A stretch of 64,000 nt of DNA from contig CM026387.1 of assembly GCA_014843695.1 (NCBI GenBank), positions 80,531,128 to 80,595,127 of the forward strand. Direction: 5' to 3'. The DNA comes from Archivesica marissinica (taxonomy: Eukaryota > Mollusca > Bivalvia > Venerida > Vesicomyidae). Each line of letters opens with the position of its first letter. Position 1 is the first letter of the stretch. Position numbers and translations under genes: made by a program. Shown here piece by piece: positions 38,501-52,799 of this stretch. The notes under the pieces are model-generated. The model was not told the origin of the DNA. It saw nothing but the letters and a program-made list of their open reading frames with translations, and did no database searches.

Positions 38501-41500
38501 ACTTCTATGATGTAGTGTGGATCAAAGAGACTTCTATGATGTAGTGTGGATCAAAGAGACTTCTATGATGTAGTGTGGATAAAAGAGACTTCTATGATGT
38601 AGTGTGGATCAAAGAGACTTCTATGATGTAGTGCGGAGAAACGAGACTTCTATGATGTAGTGCGGAGAAACGAGACTTCTATGATGTAGTGCGGAGAAAC
38701 GAGACTTCTATGATGTAGTGTGGATCAAAGAGACTTCTATGATGTAGTGCGGAGAAACGAGACTTCTATGATGTAGTGTGGATCAAAGAGACTTATATGA
38801 TGTAGTGCGGAGAAACGAGACTTCTATGATGTAGTGTGGATCAAAGAGACTTCTATGATGTAGTGTGGATCAAAGAGACTTCTATGATGTAGTGCGGAGA
38901 AGCGAGACTTCTATGATGTAGTGTGGATCAAAGAGACTTATATGATGTAGTGCGGAGAAACGAGACTTCTATGATGTAGTGCGGATCAAAGAGACTTCTA
39001 TGATGTAGTGTGGATCAAAGAGACTTATATGATGTAGTGCGGAGAAACGAGACTTCTATGATGTAGTGTGGATCAAAGAGACTTCTATGATGTAGTGCGG
39101 AGAAACGAGACTTCTATGATGTAGTGCGGAGAAACGAGACTTCTATGATGTAGTGTGGATCAAAGAGACTTCTATGATGTAGTGCGGAGAAACGAGACTT
39201 CTATGATGTAGTGTGGATCAAAGAGACTTATATGCTGTAGTGTGGAGAAACGAGACTTCTATGATGTAGTGTGGAGAAACGAGACTTCTATGATGTAGTG
39301 CGGAGAAACGAGACGTCTATGATGTAGTGTGGAGAAACGAGACTTCTATGATGTAGTGCGGAGACGCGAGACTTCTATGATGTAGTGCGGAGAAACGAGA
39401 CTTCTATGATGTAGTGCGGAGAAGCGAGACTTCTATGATGTAGTGCGGAGAAACGAGACTTCTATGATGTAGTGTGGATCAAAGAGACTTCTATGATGTA
39501 GTGCGGAGAAACGAGACTTCTATGATGTAGTGCGGATCAAAGAGACTTCTATGATGTAGTGTGGAGAAACGAGACTTCTATGATGTAGTGTGGATCAAAG
39601 AGACTTCTATGATGTAGTGCGGAGAAACGAGACTTCTATGATGTAGTGTGGATCAAAGAGACTTCTATGATGTAGTGGGAGAAACGAGACTTCTATGATG
39701 TAGTGGGATCAAAGAGACTTCTATGATGTAGTGTGGATCAAAGAGACTTCTATGATGTAGTGCGGAGAACGAGACTTCTATGATGTAGTGTGGATCAAAG
39801 AGACTTCTATGATGTAGTGCGGAGAAACGAGACTTCTATGATGTAGTGTGGATCAAAGAGACTTCTATGATGTAGTGTGGATCAAAGAGACTTCTATGAT
39901 GTAGTGCGGAGAAACGAGACTTCTATGATGTAGTGTGGATCAAAGAGACTTCTATGATGTAGTGTGGAGAAACGAGACTTCTATGATGTAGTGTGGATCA
40001 AAGAGACTTCTATGATGTAGTGTGGAGAAACGAGACTTCTATGATGTAGTGCGGAGAAAAGAGACTTCTATGATGTAGTGTGGATCAAAGAGACTTCTAT
40101 GATGTAGTGTGGATCAAAGAGACTTCTATGATGTAGTGCGGAGAAACGAGACTTCTATGATGTAGTGTGGATCAAAGAGACTTCTATGATGTAGTGTGGA
40201 CAAAGAGACTTTATGATGTAGTGGGAGACTCTATGATGTAGTGGGACAAAGAGACTTCTATGATGTAGTGTGGACAAAGAGACTCTATGATGTAGTGGGA
40301 CAAAGAGACTTCAAAAAAGAGACTTCTATGATGTAGTGGGAGAAACGAGACTTCTATGATGTAGTGCGGAGAAACGAGACTTCTATGATGTAGTGCGGAG
40401 AAACGAGACTTCTATGATGTAGTGCGGAGAAACGAGACTTCTATGATGTAGTGCGGAGAAACGAGACTTCTATGATGTAGTGCGGAGAAACGAGACTTCT
40501 ATGATGTAGTGCGGATCAAAGAGACTTCTATGATGTAGTGTGGAGAAACGAGACTTCTATGATGTAGTGCGGATCAAAGAGACTTCTATGATGTAGTGCG
40601 GAGAAACGAGACTTCTATGATGTAGTGTGGATCAAAGAGACTTCTATGATGTAGTGCGGAGAAACGAGACTTCTATGATGTAGTGTGGATCAAAGAGACT
40701 TCTATGATGTAGTGTGGATCAAAGAGACTTCTATGATGTAGTGCGGAGAAACGAGACTTCTATGATGTAGTGCGGAGAAACGAGACTTATATGATGTAGT
40801 GTGGATCAAAGAGACTTATATGATGTAGTGCGGAGAAACGAGACTTCTATGATGTAGTGCGGAGAAACTAGACTTCTATGATGTAGTGTGGATCAAAGAG
40901 ACTTCTATGATGTAGTGCGGAGAAACGAAACTTCTATGATGTAGTGTGGATCAAAGAGACGTATATGCTGTAGTGTGGAGAAACGAGACTTCTATGATGT
41001 AGTGTGGATCAAAGAGACTTCTATGATGTAGTGTGGATCAAAGAGACTTCTCTGATGTAGTGCGGAGAAACGAGACTTCTATGATGTAGTGTGGATCAAA
41101 GAGACTTATATGCTGTAGTGTGGAGAAACGAGACTTCTATGATGTAGTGTGGATCAAAGATACTTCTATGATGTAGTGCGGAGAAACGAGACTTCTATGA
41201 TGTAGTGTGGATCAAAGAGACTTCTATGATGTAGTGTGGATCAAAGAGACTTCTATGATGTAGTGCGGATCAAAGAGACTTCTATGATGTAGTGTGGATC
41301 AAAGAGACTTCTATGATGTAGTGCGGAGAAACGAGACTTCTATGGTGAAGTGTGGATCAAAGAGACTTCTATGATGTAGTGTGGATCAAAGAGACTTCTA
41401 TGATGTAGTGCGGAGAAACGAGACTTATATGATGTAGTGTGGATTAAAGAGACTTCTATGATGTAGTGCGGAGAAACGAGACTTCTATGATGTAGTGTGG

Positions 41501-44500
41501 ATCAAAGAGACTTCTATGATGTAGTGCGGAGAAACGAGACTTCTATGATGTAGTGTGGATCAAAGAGACTTCTATGATGTAGTGCGGAGAAACGAGACTT
41601 ATATGATGTAGTGTGGATTAAAGAGACTTCTATGATATAGTGTGGATCAAAGAGACTTCTATGATGTAGTGTGGATCAAAGAGACTTCTATGATGTAGTG
41701 TGGATCAAAGAGACTTCTATGATGTAGTGCGGAGAAGCGAGACTTCTATGATGTAGTGCGGAGAAGCGAGACTTCTATGATGTAGTGCGGAGAAGCGAGA
41801 CTTCTATGATGTAGTGCGGAGAAGCGAGACTTCTATGATGTAGTGCGGAGAAGCGAGACTTCTATGCTGCAGTGCGGAGAAGCGAGACTTCTATGATGTA
41901 GTGTGGATCAAAGAGACTTCTATGATGTAGTGTGGATCAAAGAGACTTCTATAAAAAGAGACTTCTATGATGTAGTGTGGATCAAAGAGACTTCTATGAT
42001 GTAGTGTGGAGAAACGAGACTTCTATGATGTAGTGTGGATCAAAGAGACTTCTATGATGTAGTGGGATCAAAGAGACTTCTATGATGTAGTGCGGAGAAG
42101 CGAGACTTCTATGATGTAGTGTGGATCAAAGAGACTTCTATGATGTAGTGTGGAGAAACGAGACTTCTATGATGTAGTGTGGATCAAAGAGACTTCTATG
42201 ATGTAGTGTGGATCAAAGAGACTTCTATGATGTAGTGTGGATCAAAGAGACTTCTATGATGTAGTGTGGATCAAAGAGACTTCTATGATGTAGTGTGGAT
42301 CAAAGAGACTTCTATGATGTAGTGTGGATCAAAGAGACTTCTATGATGTAGTGTGGATCAAAGAGACTTCTATGATGTAGTGCGGAGAAGCGAGACTTCT
42401 ATGATGTAGTGTGGATAAAAGAGACTTCTATGATGTAGTGTGGAGAAGCGAGACTTCTATGATGTAGTGTGGATCAAAGAGACTTCTATGATGTAGTGTG
42501 GATCAAAGAGACTTCTATGATGTAGTGCGGAGAAGCGAGACTTCTATGATGTAGTGTGGATCAAAGAGACTTCTATGATGTAGTGTGGAGAAACGAGACT
42601 TCTATGATGTAGTGTGGATCAAAGAGACTTCTATGATGTAGTGTGGATCAAAGAGACTTCTATGATGTAGTGTGGATCAAAGAGACTTCTATGATGTAGT
42701 GCGGAGAAGCGAGACTTCTATGATGTAGTGTGGATCAAAGAGACTTCTATGATGTAGTGTGGAGAAACGAGACTTCTATGATGTAGTGTGGATCAAAGAG
42801 ACTTCTATGATGTAGTGTGGATCAAAGAGACTTCTATGATGTAGTGCGGATCAAAGAGACTTCTATGATGTAGTGTGGATCAAAGAGACTTCTATGATGT
42901 AGTGTGGATCAAAGAGACTTCTATGATGTAGTGCGGAGAAACGAGACTTCTATGATGTAGTGTGGATCAAAGAGACTTCTATGATGTAGTGTGGATCAAA
43001 GAGACTTCTATGATGTAGTGTGGATCTTCTATGATAGATCAAAGAGACTTCTATGATGTAGTGTGGATCAAAGAGACTTCTATGATGTAGTGTGGATCAA
43101 AGAGACTTCTATGATGTAGTGTGGATCAAAGAGACTTCTATGATGTAGTGCGGAGAAACGAGACTTCTATGATGTAGTGTGGATAAACGAGACTTCTATG
43201 ATGTAGTGCGAGAGAAACGAGACTTCTATGATGTAGTGTGGATCAAAGAGACTTCTATGATGTAGTGCGGAGAAACGAGACTTCTATGATGTAGTGTGGA
43301 TCAAAGAGACTTCTATGATGTAGTGTGAGAAACGAGACTTCTATGATGTAGTGTGGATCAAAGAGACTTCTATGATGTAGTGTGGATCAAAGAGACTTCT
43401 ATGATGTAGTGCGGAGAAACGAGACTTCTATGATGTAGTGTGGATCAAAGAGACTTCTATGATGTAGTTGCGGAGAAATGAGACTTCTATGATGTAGTGC
43501 GGAGAAATGAGACTTCTATGATGTAGTGCGGAGAAACGAGACTTCTATGATGTAGTGTGGAGAAACGAGACTTCTATGATGTAGTGCGGAGAAACGAGAC
43601 TTCTATGATGTAGTGCGGAGAAACGATACTTCTATGATGTAGTGCGGAGAAACGAGACTTCTATGATGTAGTGCGGAGAAACGAGACTTCTATGATGTAG
43701 TGCGGAGAAACGAGACTTCTATGATGTAGTGCGGAGAAACGAGACTTCTATGATGTAGTGCGGAGAAGCGAGACTTCTATGTTGCAGTGCGGAGAAGCGA
43801 GACTTCTATGATGTAGTGTGGATCAAAGAGACTTCTATGAAGTAGTGCGGAGAAGCGAGACTTCTATGATGTAGTGTGGATCAAAGAGACTTCTATGATG
43901 TAGTGTGGATCAAAGAGACTTCTATGATGTAGTGTGGATCAAAGAGACTTCTATGATGTAGTGTGGATCAAAGAGACTTCTATGATGTAGTGTGGATCAA
44001 AGAGACTTCTATGATGTAGTGTGGATCAAAGAGACTTCTATGATGTAGTGCGGAGAAACGAGACTTCTATGATGTAGTGCGGAGAAACGAGACTTCTATG
44101 ATGTAGTGCGGAGAAACGAGACTTCTATGATGTAGTGCGGAGAAACGAGACTTCTATGATGTAGTGCGGAGAAACGATACTTCTATGATGTAGTGTGGAT
44201 CAAAGAGACTTCTATGATGTAGTGTGGATCAAAGAGACTTCTATGATGTAGTGCGGAGAAACGAGACTTCTATGATGTAGTGCGGAGAAACGATACTTCT
44301 ATGATGTAGTGTGGATCAAAGAGACTTCTATGATGTAGTGTGGAGAAACGAGACTTCTATGATGTAGTGTGGATCAAAGAGACTTCTATGATGTAGTGTG
44401 GATCAAAGAGACTTCTATGATGTAGTGTGGATCAAAGAGATTTCTATGATGTAGTGCGGAGAAGCGAGACTTCTATGATGTAGTGTGGAGAAGCGAGACT

Positions 44501-44652
44501 TCTATGATGTAGTGTGGATCAAAGAGACTTCTATGATGTAATGTGGATCAAAGAGACTTCTATGATGTAGTGTGGATCAAAGAGATTTCTATTATGTAGT
44601 GCGGAGAAGCGAGACTTCTATGATGTAGTGCAGAGAAGCGAGACTTCTATGA
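35517..44652. repeat. 29-bp satellite array, about 315 units
   Basis: The unit is CTTCTATGATGTAGTG plus TGGATCAAAGAGA (29 bases). Two classes are mixed along the array: GGATCAAAGAGA and GGAGAAACGAGA (or GGAGAAGCGAGA), with TG or CG before them. The GGAGAAGCG form is more frequent near both ends and GGAGAAACG in the middle. The unit has TGA and TAG in several frames and 29 is not a multiple of three, so no open frames arise. Local irregularities occur at about 40190-40340, 41950 and 43020. Confidence 0.97.
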
Positions 44653-44764
44653 TTTCACGATTTCAACATCGTGAATTCATGAAGTTGAAATGGTGAAATA
44701 GTGAAATGATGAACTAGCTGAATGTCACCACCAGTCGATCGTAGATTAACAAATTAATATAAAA
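44652..44764. other. Junction between two satellites with an inverted repeat
   Basis: ATTTCACGATTTCAAC (44652-44667) and GTTGAAATGGTGAAAT (44684-44699) are inverses with one mismatch, with a 16-base spacer. Nested within is TCACGAT-TTCAAC-ATCGTGA. The remaining 65 bases are non-repetitive. This is the only non-satellite DNA between the 29-bp and 49-bp arrays. Confidence 0.8.
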
Positions 44765-47700
44765 TGACTTTGAGGTGACTACTGTCCAACCGTCACTGTG
44801 CATATTGTAATGACTATGTTGAGGTAACTACTGGTCAACATTCACTGTGCATAATGTAATGACTATGTTGAGGTAACTACTGGTCAACATTCACTGTGCA
44901 TAATGTAATGACTATGTTGAGGTAACTAATGGTCAACCTTCACTGTGTATAATGTAATGGCTATGTTGATGTGACTACTGGTCAACATTCACTATGCATA
45001 TTGTAATGGCTATGTTGATGTAACTACTGGTCAACATTCACTATGCATATTGTAATGGCTATGTTGATGTAACTACTGGTCAACATTCACTATGCATATT
45101 GTAATGGCTATGTTGATGTGACTACTGGTCAACATTCACTATGCATATTGTAATGGCTATGTTGATGTGACTACTGGTCAACCTTCACTATGCATATTGT
45201 AATGGCAATGTTGATGTGACTACTGGTCAACATTCACTATGCATATTGTAATGGCTATGTTGATGTAACTACTGGTCAACATTCACTATGTATATTGTAA
45301 TGGCTATGTTGATGTAACTACTGGTCAACATTCACTATGTATATTGTAATGGCTATGTTGATGTAACTACTGGTCAACATTCACTATGTATATTGTAATG
45401 GCTATGTTGATGTGACTACTGGTCAACATTCACTATGTATACTGTAATGGCTATGTTGATGTAACTACTGGTCAACATTCACTATGTATATTGTAATGGC
45501 TATGTTGATGTGACTACTGGTCAACATTCACTATGTATATTGTAATGGCTATGTTGATGTAACTACTGGTCAACATTCACTATGCATATTGTAATGGCAA
45601 TGTTGATGTAACTACTGGTCAACATTCACTATGTATATTGTAATGGCTATGTTGATGTGACTACTGGTCAACATTCACTGTGCATATTGTAATGGCAATG
45701 TTGATGTAACTACTGGTCAACATTCACTATGTATATTGTAATGGCAATCTTGATGTAACTACTGGTCAACATTCACTATGTATATTGTAATGGCTATGTT
45801 GATGTAACTACTGGTCAACCTTCACTATGTATATTGTAATGGCAATGTTGATGTAACTACTGGTCAACATTCACTATGTATATTGTAATGGCTATGTTGA
45901 TGTAACTACTGGTCAACATTCACTATGTATATTGTAATGGCTATGTTGATGTGACTACTGGTCAACATTCACTATGCATATTGTAATGGCTATTTTGATG
46001 TAACTACTGGTCAACATTCACTATGTATATTCTAATGGCTATGTTGATGTAACTACTGGTCAACATTCACTGTGCATATTGTAATGGCTATGTTGATGTG
46101 ACTACTGCTCAACATTCACTGTGCATATTGTAATGGCTATGTTGATGTAACTACTGGTCAACATTCACTATGCATATTGTAATGGCAATGTTGATGTAAC
46201 TACTGGTCAACATTCACTGTGTATATTGTAATGGCAATGTTGATGTAACTACTGGTCAACATTCACTGTGTATATTGTAATGGCAATGTTGATGTAACTA
46301 CTGGTCAACATTCACTATGTATATTGTAATGGCTATGTTGATGTAACTACTGGTCAACATTCACTGTGTATATTGTAATGGCAATGTTGATGTAACTACT
46401 GGTCAACATTCACTATGTATATTGTAATGGCTATGTTGATGTAACTACTGGTCAACATTCACTGTGTATATTGTAATGGCAATGTTGATGTAACTACTGG
46501 TCAACATTCACTATGTATATTGTAATGGCTATGTTGATGTAACTACTGGTCAACATTCACTGTGTATATTGTAATGGCAATGTTGATGTAACTACTGGTC
46601 AACATTCACTATGTATATTGTAATGGCTATGTTGATGTAACTACTGGTCAACATTCACTGTGTATATTGTAATGGCAATGTTGATGTAACTACTGGTCAA
46701 CATTCACTATGTATATTGTAATGGCTATGTTGATGTAACTACTGGTCAACATTCACTGTGTATATTGTAATGGCTATGTTGATGTAACTACTGGTCAACA
46801 TTCACTATGTATATTGTAATGGCTATGTTGATGTAACTACTGGTCAACATTCACTGTGTATATTGTAATGGCAATGTTGATGTAACTACTGGTCAACATT
46901 CACTGTGTATATTGTAATGGCTATGTTGATGTAACTACTGGTCAACATTCACTGTGTATATTGTAATGGCTATGTTGATGTGACTACTGGTCAACCTTCA
47001 CTATGTATATTGTAATGGCTATGTTGATGTAACTACTGGTCAACATTCACTGTGTATATTGTAATGGCAATGTTGATGTGACTACTGGTCAACCTTCACT
47101 ATGTATATTGTAATGGCTATGTTGATGTAACTACTGGTCAACATTCACTCTGTATATTGTAATGGCTATGTTGATGTAACTACTGGTCAATCTTCACTAT
47201 GTATATTGTAATGGCTATGTTGATGTAACTACTGGTCAACCTTCACTATGTATATTGTAATGGCTATGTTGATGTAACTACTGGTAAACATTCACTGTGT
47301 ATATTGTAATGGTTATGTTGATGTGACTACTGGTCAACCTTCACTATGTATATTGTAATGGCTATGTTGATGTAACTACTGGTCAACATTCACTATGTAT
47401 ATTGTAATGGCTATGTTGATGTAACTACTGGTCAACATTCACTATGTATATTGTAATGGCTATGTTGATGTAACTACTGGTCAACATTCACTATGTATAT
47501 TGTAATGGCTATGTTGATGTAACTACTGGTCAACATTCACTATGTATATTGTAATGGCTATGTTGATGTAACTACTGGTCAACCTTCACTATGTATATTG
47601 TAATGGCAATGTTGATGTAACTACTGGTCAACATTCACTATGTATATTGTAATGGCTATGTTGATGTAACTACTGGTCAACATTCACTATGTATATTGTA

Positions 47701-50700
47701 ATGGCTATGTTGATGTAACTACTGGTCAACATTCACTATGTATATTGTAATGGCTATGTTGATGTAACTACTGGTCAACATTCACTATGTATATTGTAAT
47801 GGCTATGTTGATGTAACTACTGGTCAACATTCACTATGTATATTGTAATGGCAATGTTGATGTAACTACTGGTCAACATTCACTATGTATATTGTAATGG
47901 CTATGTTGATGTAACTACTGGTCAACATTCACTATGTATATTGTAATGGCTATGTTGATGTAACTACTGGTCAACATTCACTATGTATATTGTAATGGCT
48001 ATGTTGATGTAACTACTGGTCAACATTCACTATGTATATTGTAATGGCTATGTTGATGTGACTACTGGTCAACATTCACTATGTATATTGTAATGGCAAT
48101 GTTGATGTAACTACTGGTCAACATTCACTATGTATATTGTAATGGCAATGTTGATGTGACTACTGGTCAACATTCACTATGCATATTGTAATGGCTATGT
48201 TGATGTGACTACTGGTCAACATTCACTGTGTATATTGTAATGGCAATGTTGATGTAACTACTGGTCAACATTCACTGTGTATATTGTAATGGCTATGTTG
48301 ATGTAACTACTGGTCAACATTCACTGTGTATATTGTAATGGCTATGTTGATGTGACTACTGGTCAACCTTCACTATGTATATTGTAATGGCTATGTTGAT
48401 GTAACTACTGGTCAACATTCACTGTGTATATTGTAATGGCTATGTTGATGTAACTACTGGTCAACCTTCACTATGTATATTGTAATGGCTATGTTGATGT
48501 AACTACTGGTCAACCTTCACTATGTATATTGTAATGGCTATGTTGATGTAACTACTGGTCAACATTCACTATGTATATTGTAATGGCTATGTTGATGTGA
48601 CTACTGGTCAACCTTCACTATGTATATTGTAATGGCTATGTTGATGTAACTACTGGTCAACATTCACTATGTATATTGTAATGGCTATGTTGATGTAACT
48701 ACTGGTCAACATTCACTATGTATATTGTAATGGCTATGTTGATGTAACTACTGGTCAACATTCACTATGTATATTGTAATGGCTATGTTGATGTGACTAC
48801 TGGTCAACATTCACTGTGTATATTGTAATGGCTATGTTGATGTAACTACTGGTCAACATTCACTGTGTATATTGTAATGGCTATGTTGATGTAACTACTG
48901 GTCAACATTCACTATGTATATTGTAATGGCTATGTTGATGTAACTACTGGTCAACATTCACTGTGTATATTGTAATGGCTATGTTGATGTGACTACTGGT
49001 CAACATTCACTATGTATATTGTAATGGCTATGTTGATGTAACTACTGGTCAACATTCACTGTGTATATTGTAATGGCTATGTTGATGTAACTACTGGTCA
49101 ACATTCACTATGTATATTGTAATGGCTATGTTGATGTGACTACTGGTCAACATTCACTATGTATATTGTAATGGCTATGTTGATGTAACTACTGGTCAAC
49201 ATTCACTATGTATATTGTAATGGCTATGTTGATGTAACTACTGGTCAACCTTCACTATGTATATTGTAATGGCTATGTTGATGTAACTACTGGTCAACAT
49301 TCACTATGTATATTGTAATGGCTATGTTGATGTAACTACTGGTCAACATTCACTATGTATATTGTAATGGCTATGTTGATGTGACTACTGGTCAACATTC
49401 ACTATGCATATTGTAATGGCTATTTTGATGTAACTACTGGTCAACATTCACTATGTATATTCTAATGGCTATGTTGATGTAACTACTGGTCAACATTCAC
49501 TGTGCATATTGTAATGGCTATGTTGATGTGACTACTGCTCAACATTCACTGTGCATATTGTAATGGCTATGTTGATGTAACTACTGGTCAACATTCACTA
49601 TGCATATTGTAATGGCTATGTTGATGTAACTACTGGTCAACATTCACTGTGTATATTGTAATGGCAATGTTGATGTAACTACTGGTCAACATTCACTGTG
49701 TATATTGTAATGGCAATGTTGATGTAACTACTGGTCAACATTCACTATGTATATTGTAATGGCTATGTTGATGTAACTACTGGTCAACATTCACTGTGTA
49801 TATTGTAATGGCAATGTTGATGTAACTACTGGTCAACATTCACTATGTATATTGTAATGGCTATGTTGATGTAACTACTGGTCAACATTCACTGTGTATA
49901 TTGTAATGGCAATGTTGATGTAACTACTGGTCAACATTCACTATGTATATTGTAATGGCTATGTTGATGTAACTACTGGTCAACATTCACTGTGTATATT
50001 GTAATGGCAATGTTGATGTAACTACTGGTCAACATTCACTATGTATATTGTAATGGCTATGTTGATGTAACTACTGGTCAACATTCACTGTGTATATTGT
50101 AATGGCAATGTTGATGTAACTACTGGTCAACATTCACTATGTATATTGTAATGGCTATGTTGATGTAACTACTGGTCAACATTCACTGTGTATATTGTAA
50201 TGGCCAATGTTGATGTAACTACTGGTCAACATTCACTATGTATATTGTAATGGCTATGTTGATGTAACTACTGGTCAACATTCACTATGTATATTGTAAT
50301 GGCTATGTTGATGTAACTACTGGTCAACATTCACTATGTATATTGTAATGGCTATGTTGATGTAACTACTGGTCAACATTCACTATGTATATTGTAATGG
50401 CTATGTTGATGTAACTACTGGTCAACATTCACTATGTATATTGTAATGGCTATGTTGATGTAACTACTGGTCAACATTCACTATGTATATTGTAATGGCT
50501 ATGTTGATGTAACTACTGGTCAACATTCACTGTGTATATTGTAATGGCTATGTTGATGTAACTACTGGTCAACATTCACTATGTATATTGTAATGGCTAT
50601 GTTGATGTGACTACTGGTCAACATTCACTATGTATATTGTAATGGCTATGTTGATGTGACTACTGGTCAACATTCACTATGTATATTGTAATGGCTATGT

Positions 50701-52799
50701 TGATGTAACTACTGGTCAACATTCACTATGTATATTGTAATGGCTATGTTGATGTAACTACTGGTCAACATTCACTATGTATATTGTAATGGCTATGTTG
50801 ATGTAACTACTGGTCAACATTCACTATGTATATTGTAATGGCTATGTTGATGTAACTACTGGTCAACATTCACTATGTATATTGTAATGGCTATGTTGAT
50901 GTAACTACTGGTCAACATTCACTATGTATATTGTAATGGCTATGTTGATGTAACTACTGGTCAACATTCACTATGTATATTGTAATGGCTATGTTGATGT
51001 AACTACTGGTCAACATTCACTATGTATATTGTAATGGCTATGTTGATGTAACTACTGGTCAACATTCACTATGTATATTGTAATGGCTATGTTGATGTAA
51101 CTACTGGTCAACATTCACTATGTATATTGTAATGGCTATGTTGATGTAACTACTGGTCAACATTCACTGTGTATTGTAATGGCTATGTTGATGTAACTAC
51201 TGGTCAACATTCACTATGTATATTGTAATGGCTATGTTGATGTAACTACTGGTCAACATTCACTATGTATATTGTAATGGCTATGTTGATGTAACTACTG
51301 GTCAACATTCACTATGTATATTGTAATGGCTATGTTGATGTAACTACTGGTCAACATTCACTATGTATATTGTAATGGCTATGTTGATGTGACTACTGGT
51401 CAACATTCACTATGTATATTGTAATGGCTATGTTGATGTAACTACTGGTCAACATTCACTATGTATATTGTAATGGCTATGTTGATGTGACTACTGGTCA
51501 ACATTCACTATGTATATTGTAATGGCTATGTTGATGTAACTACTGGTCAACATTCACTGTGTATATTGTAATGGCTATGTTGATGTAACTACTGGTCAAC
51601 ATTCACTATGTATATTGTAATGGCTATGTTGATGTAACTACTGGTCAACATTCACTATGTATATTGTAATGGCTATGTTGATGTAACTACTGGTCAACAT
51701 TCACTATGTATATTGTAATGGCTATGTTGATGTGACTACTGGTCAACATTCACTATGTATATTGTAATGGCTATGTTGATGTAACTACTGGTCAACATTC
51801 ACTATGTATATTGTAATGGCTATGTTGATGTAACTACTGGTCAACCTTCACTATGTATATTGTAATGGCAATGTTGATGTAACTACTGGTCAACATTCAC
51901 TATGTATATTGTAATGGCTATGTTGATGTAACTACTGGTCAACATTCACTATGTATATTGTAATGGCTATGTTGATGTGACTACTGGTCAACATTCACTA
52001 TGCATATTGTAATGGCTATTTTGATGTAACTACTGGTCAACATTCACTATGTATATTCTAATGGCTATGTTGATGTAACTACTGGTCAACATTCACTGTG
52101 CATATTGTAATGGCTATGTTGATGTGACTACTGCTCAACATTCACTGTGCATATTGTAATGGCTATGTTGATGTAACTACTGGTCAACATTCACTATGCA
52201 TATTGTAATGGCAATGTTGATGTAACTACTGGTCAACATTCACTGTGTATATTGTAATGGCAATGTTGATGTAACTACTGGTCAACATTCACTGTGTATA
52301 TTGTAATGGCAATGTTGATGTAACTACTGGTCAACATTCACTATGTATATTGTAATGGCTATGTTGATGTAACTACTGGTCAACATTCACTGTGTATATT
52401 GTAATGGCAATGTTGATGTAACTACTGGTCAACATTCACTATGTATATTGTAATGGCTATGTTGATGTAACTACTGGTCAACATTCACTGTGTATATTGT
52501 AATGGCAATGTTGATGTAACTACTGGTCAACATTCACTATGTATATTGTAATGGCTATGTTGATGTAACTACTGGTCAACATTCACTGTGTATATTGTAA
52601 TGGCAATGTTGATGTAACTACTGGTCAACATTCACTATGTATATTGTAATGGCTATGTTGATGTAACTACTGGTCAACATTCACTGTGTATATTGTAATG
52701 GCAATGTTGATGTAACTACTGGTCAACATTCACTATGTATATTGTAATGGCTATGTTGATGTAACTACTGGTCAACATTCACTGTGTATATTGTAATGG
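44765..52799. repeat. 49-bp satellite array, about 164 units, cut by a gap
   Basis: The unit contains CTATGTTGATGTAACTACTG, then GTCAACATTCACTATG and TATATTGTAATGG (49 bases). Frequent alternatives are GTAACT/GTGACT, CATTC/CCTTC, CTATGTAT/CTGTGTAT/CTATGCAT and GGCTATG/GGCAATG. The first four units are the most diverged (GACTATGTTGAGGTAAC). Later parts are highly uniform and contain higher-order blocks. No open frame or gene is present. Confidence 0.97.

Noticed and set aside
10189..52799. CRISPR array
   Set aside because: Repeats are directly adjacent with no unique spacers, units are 24-59 bases, no cas genes exist, and other features are animal.
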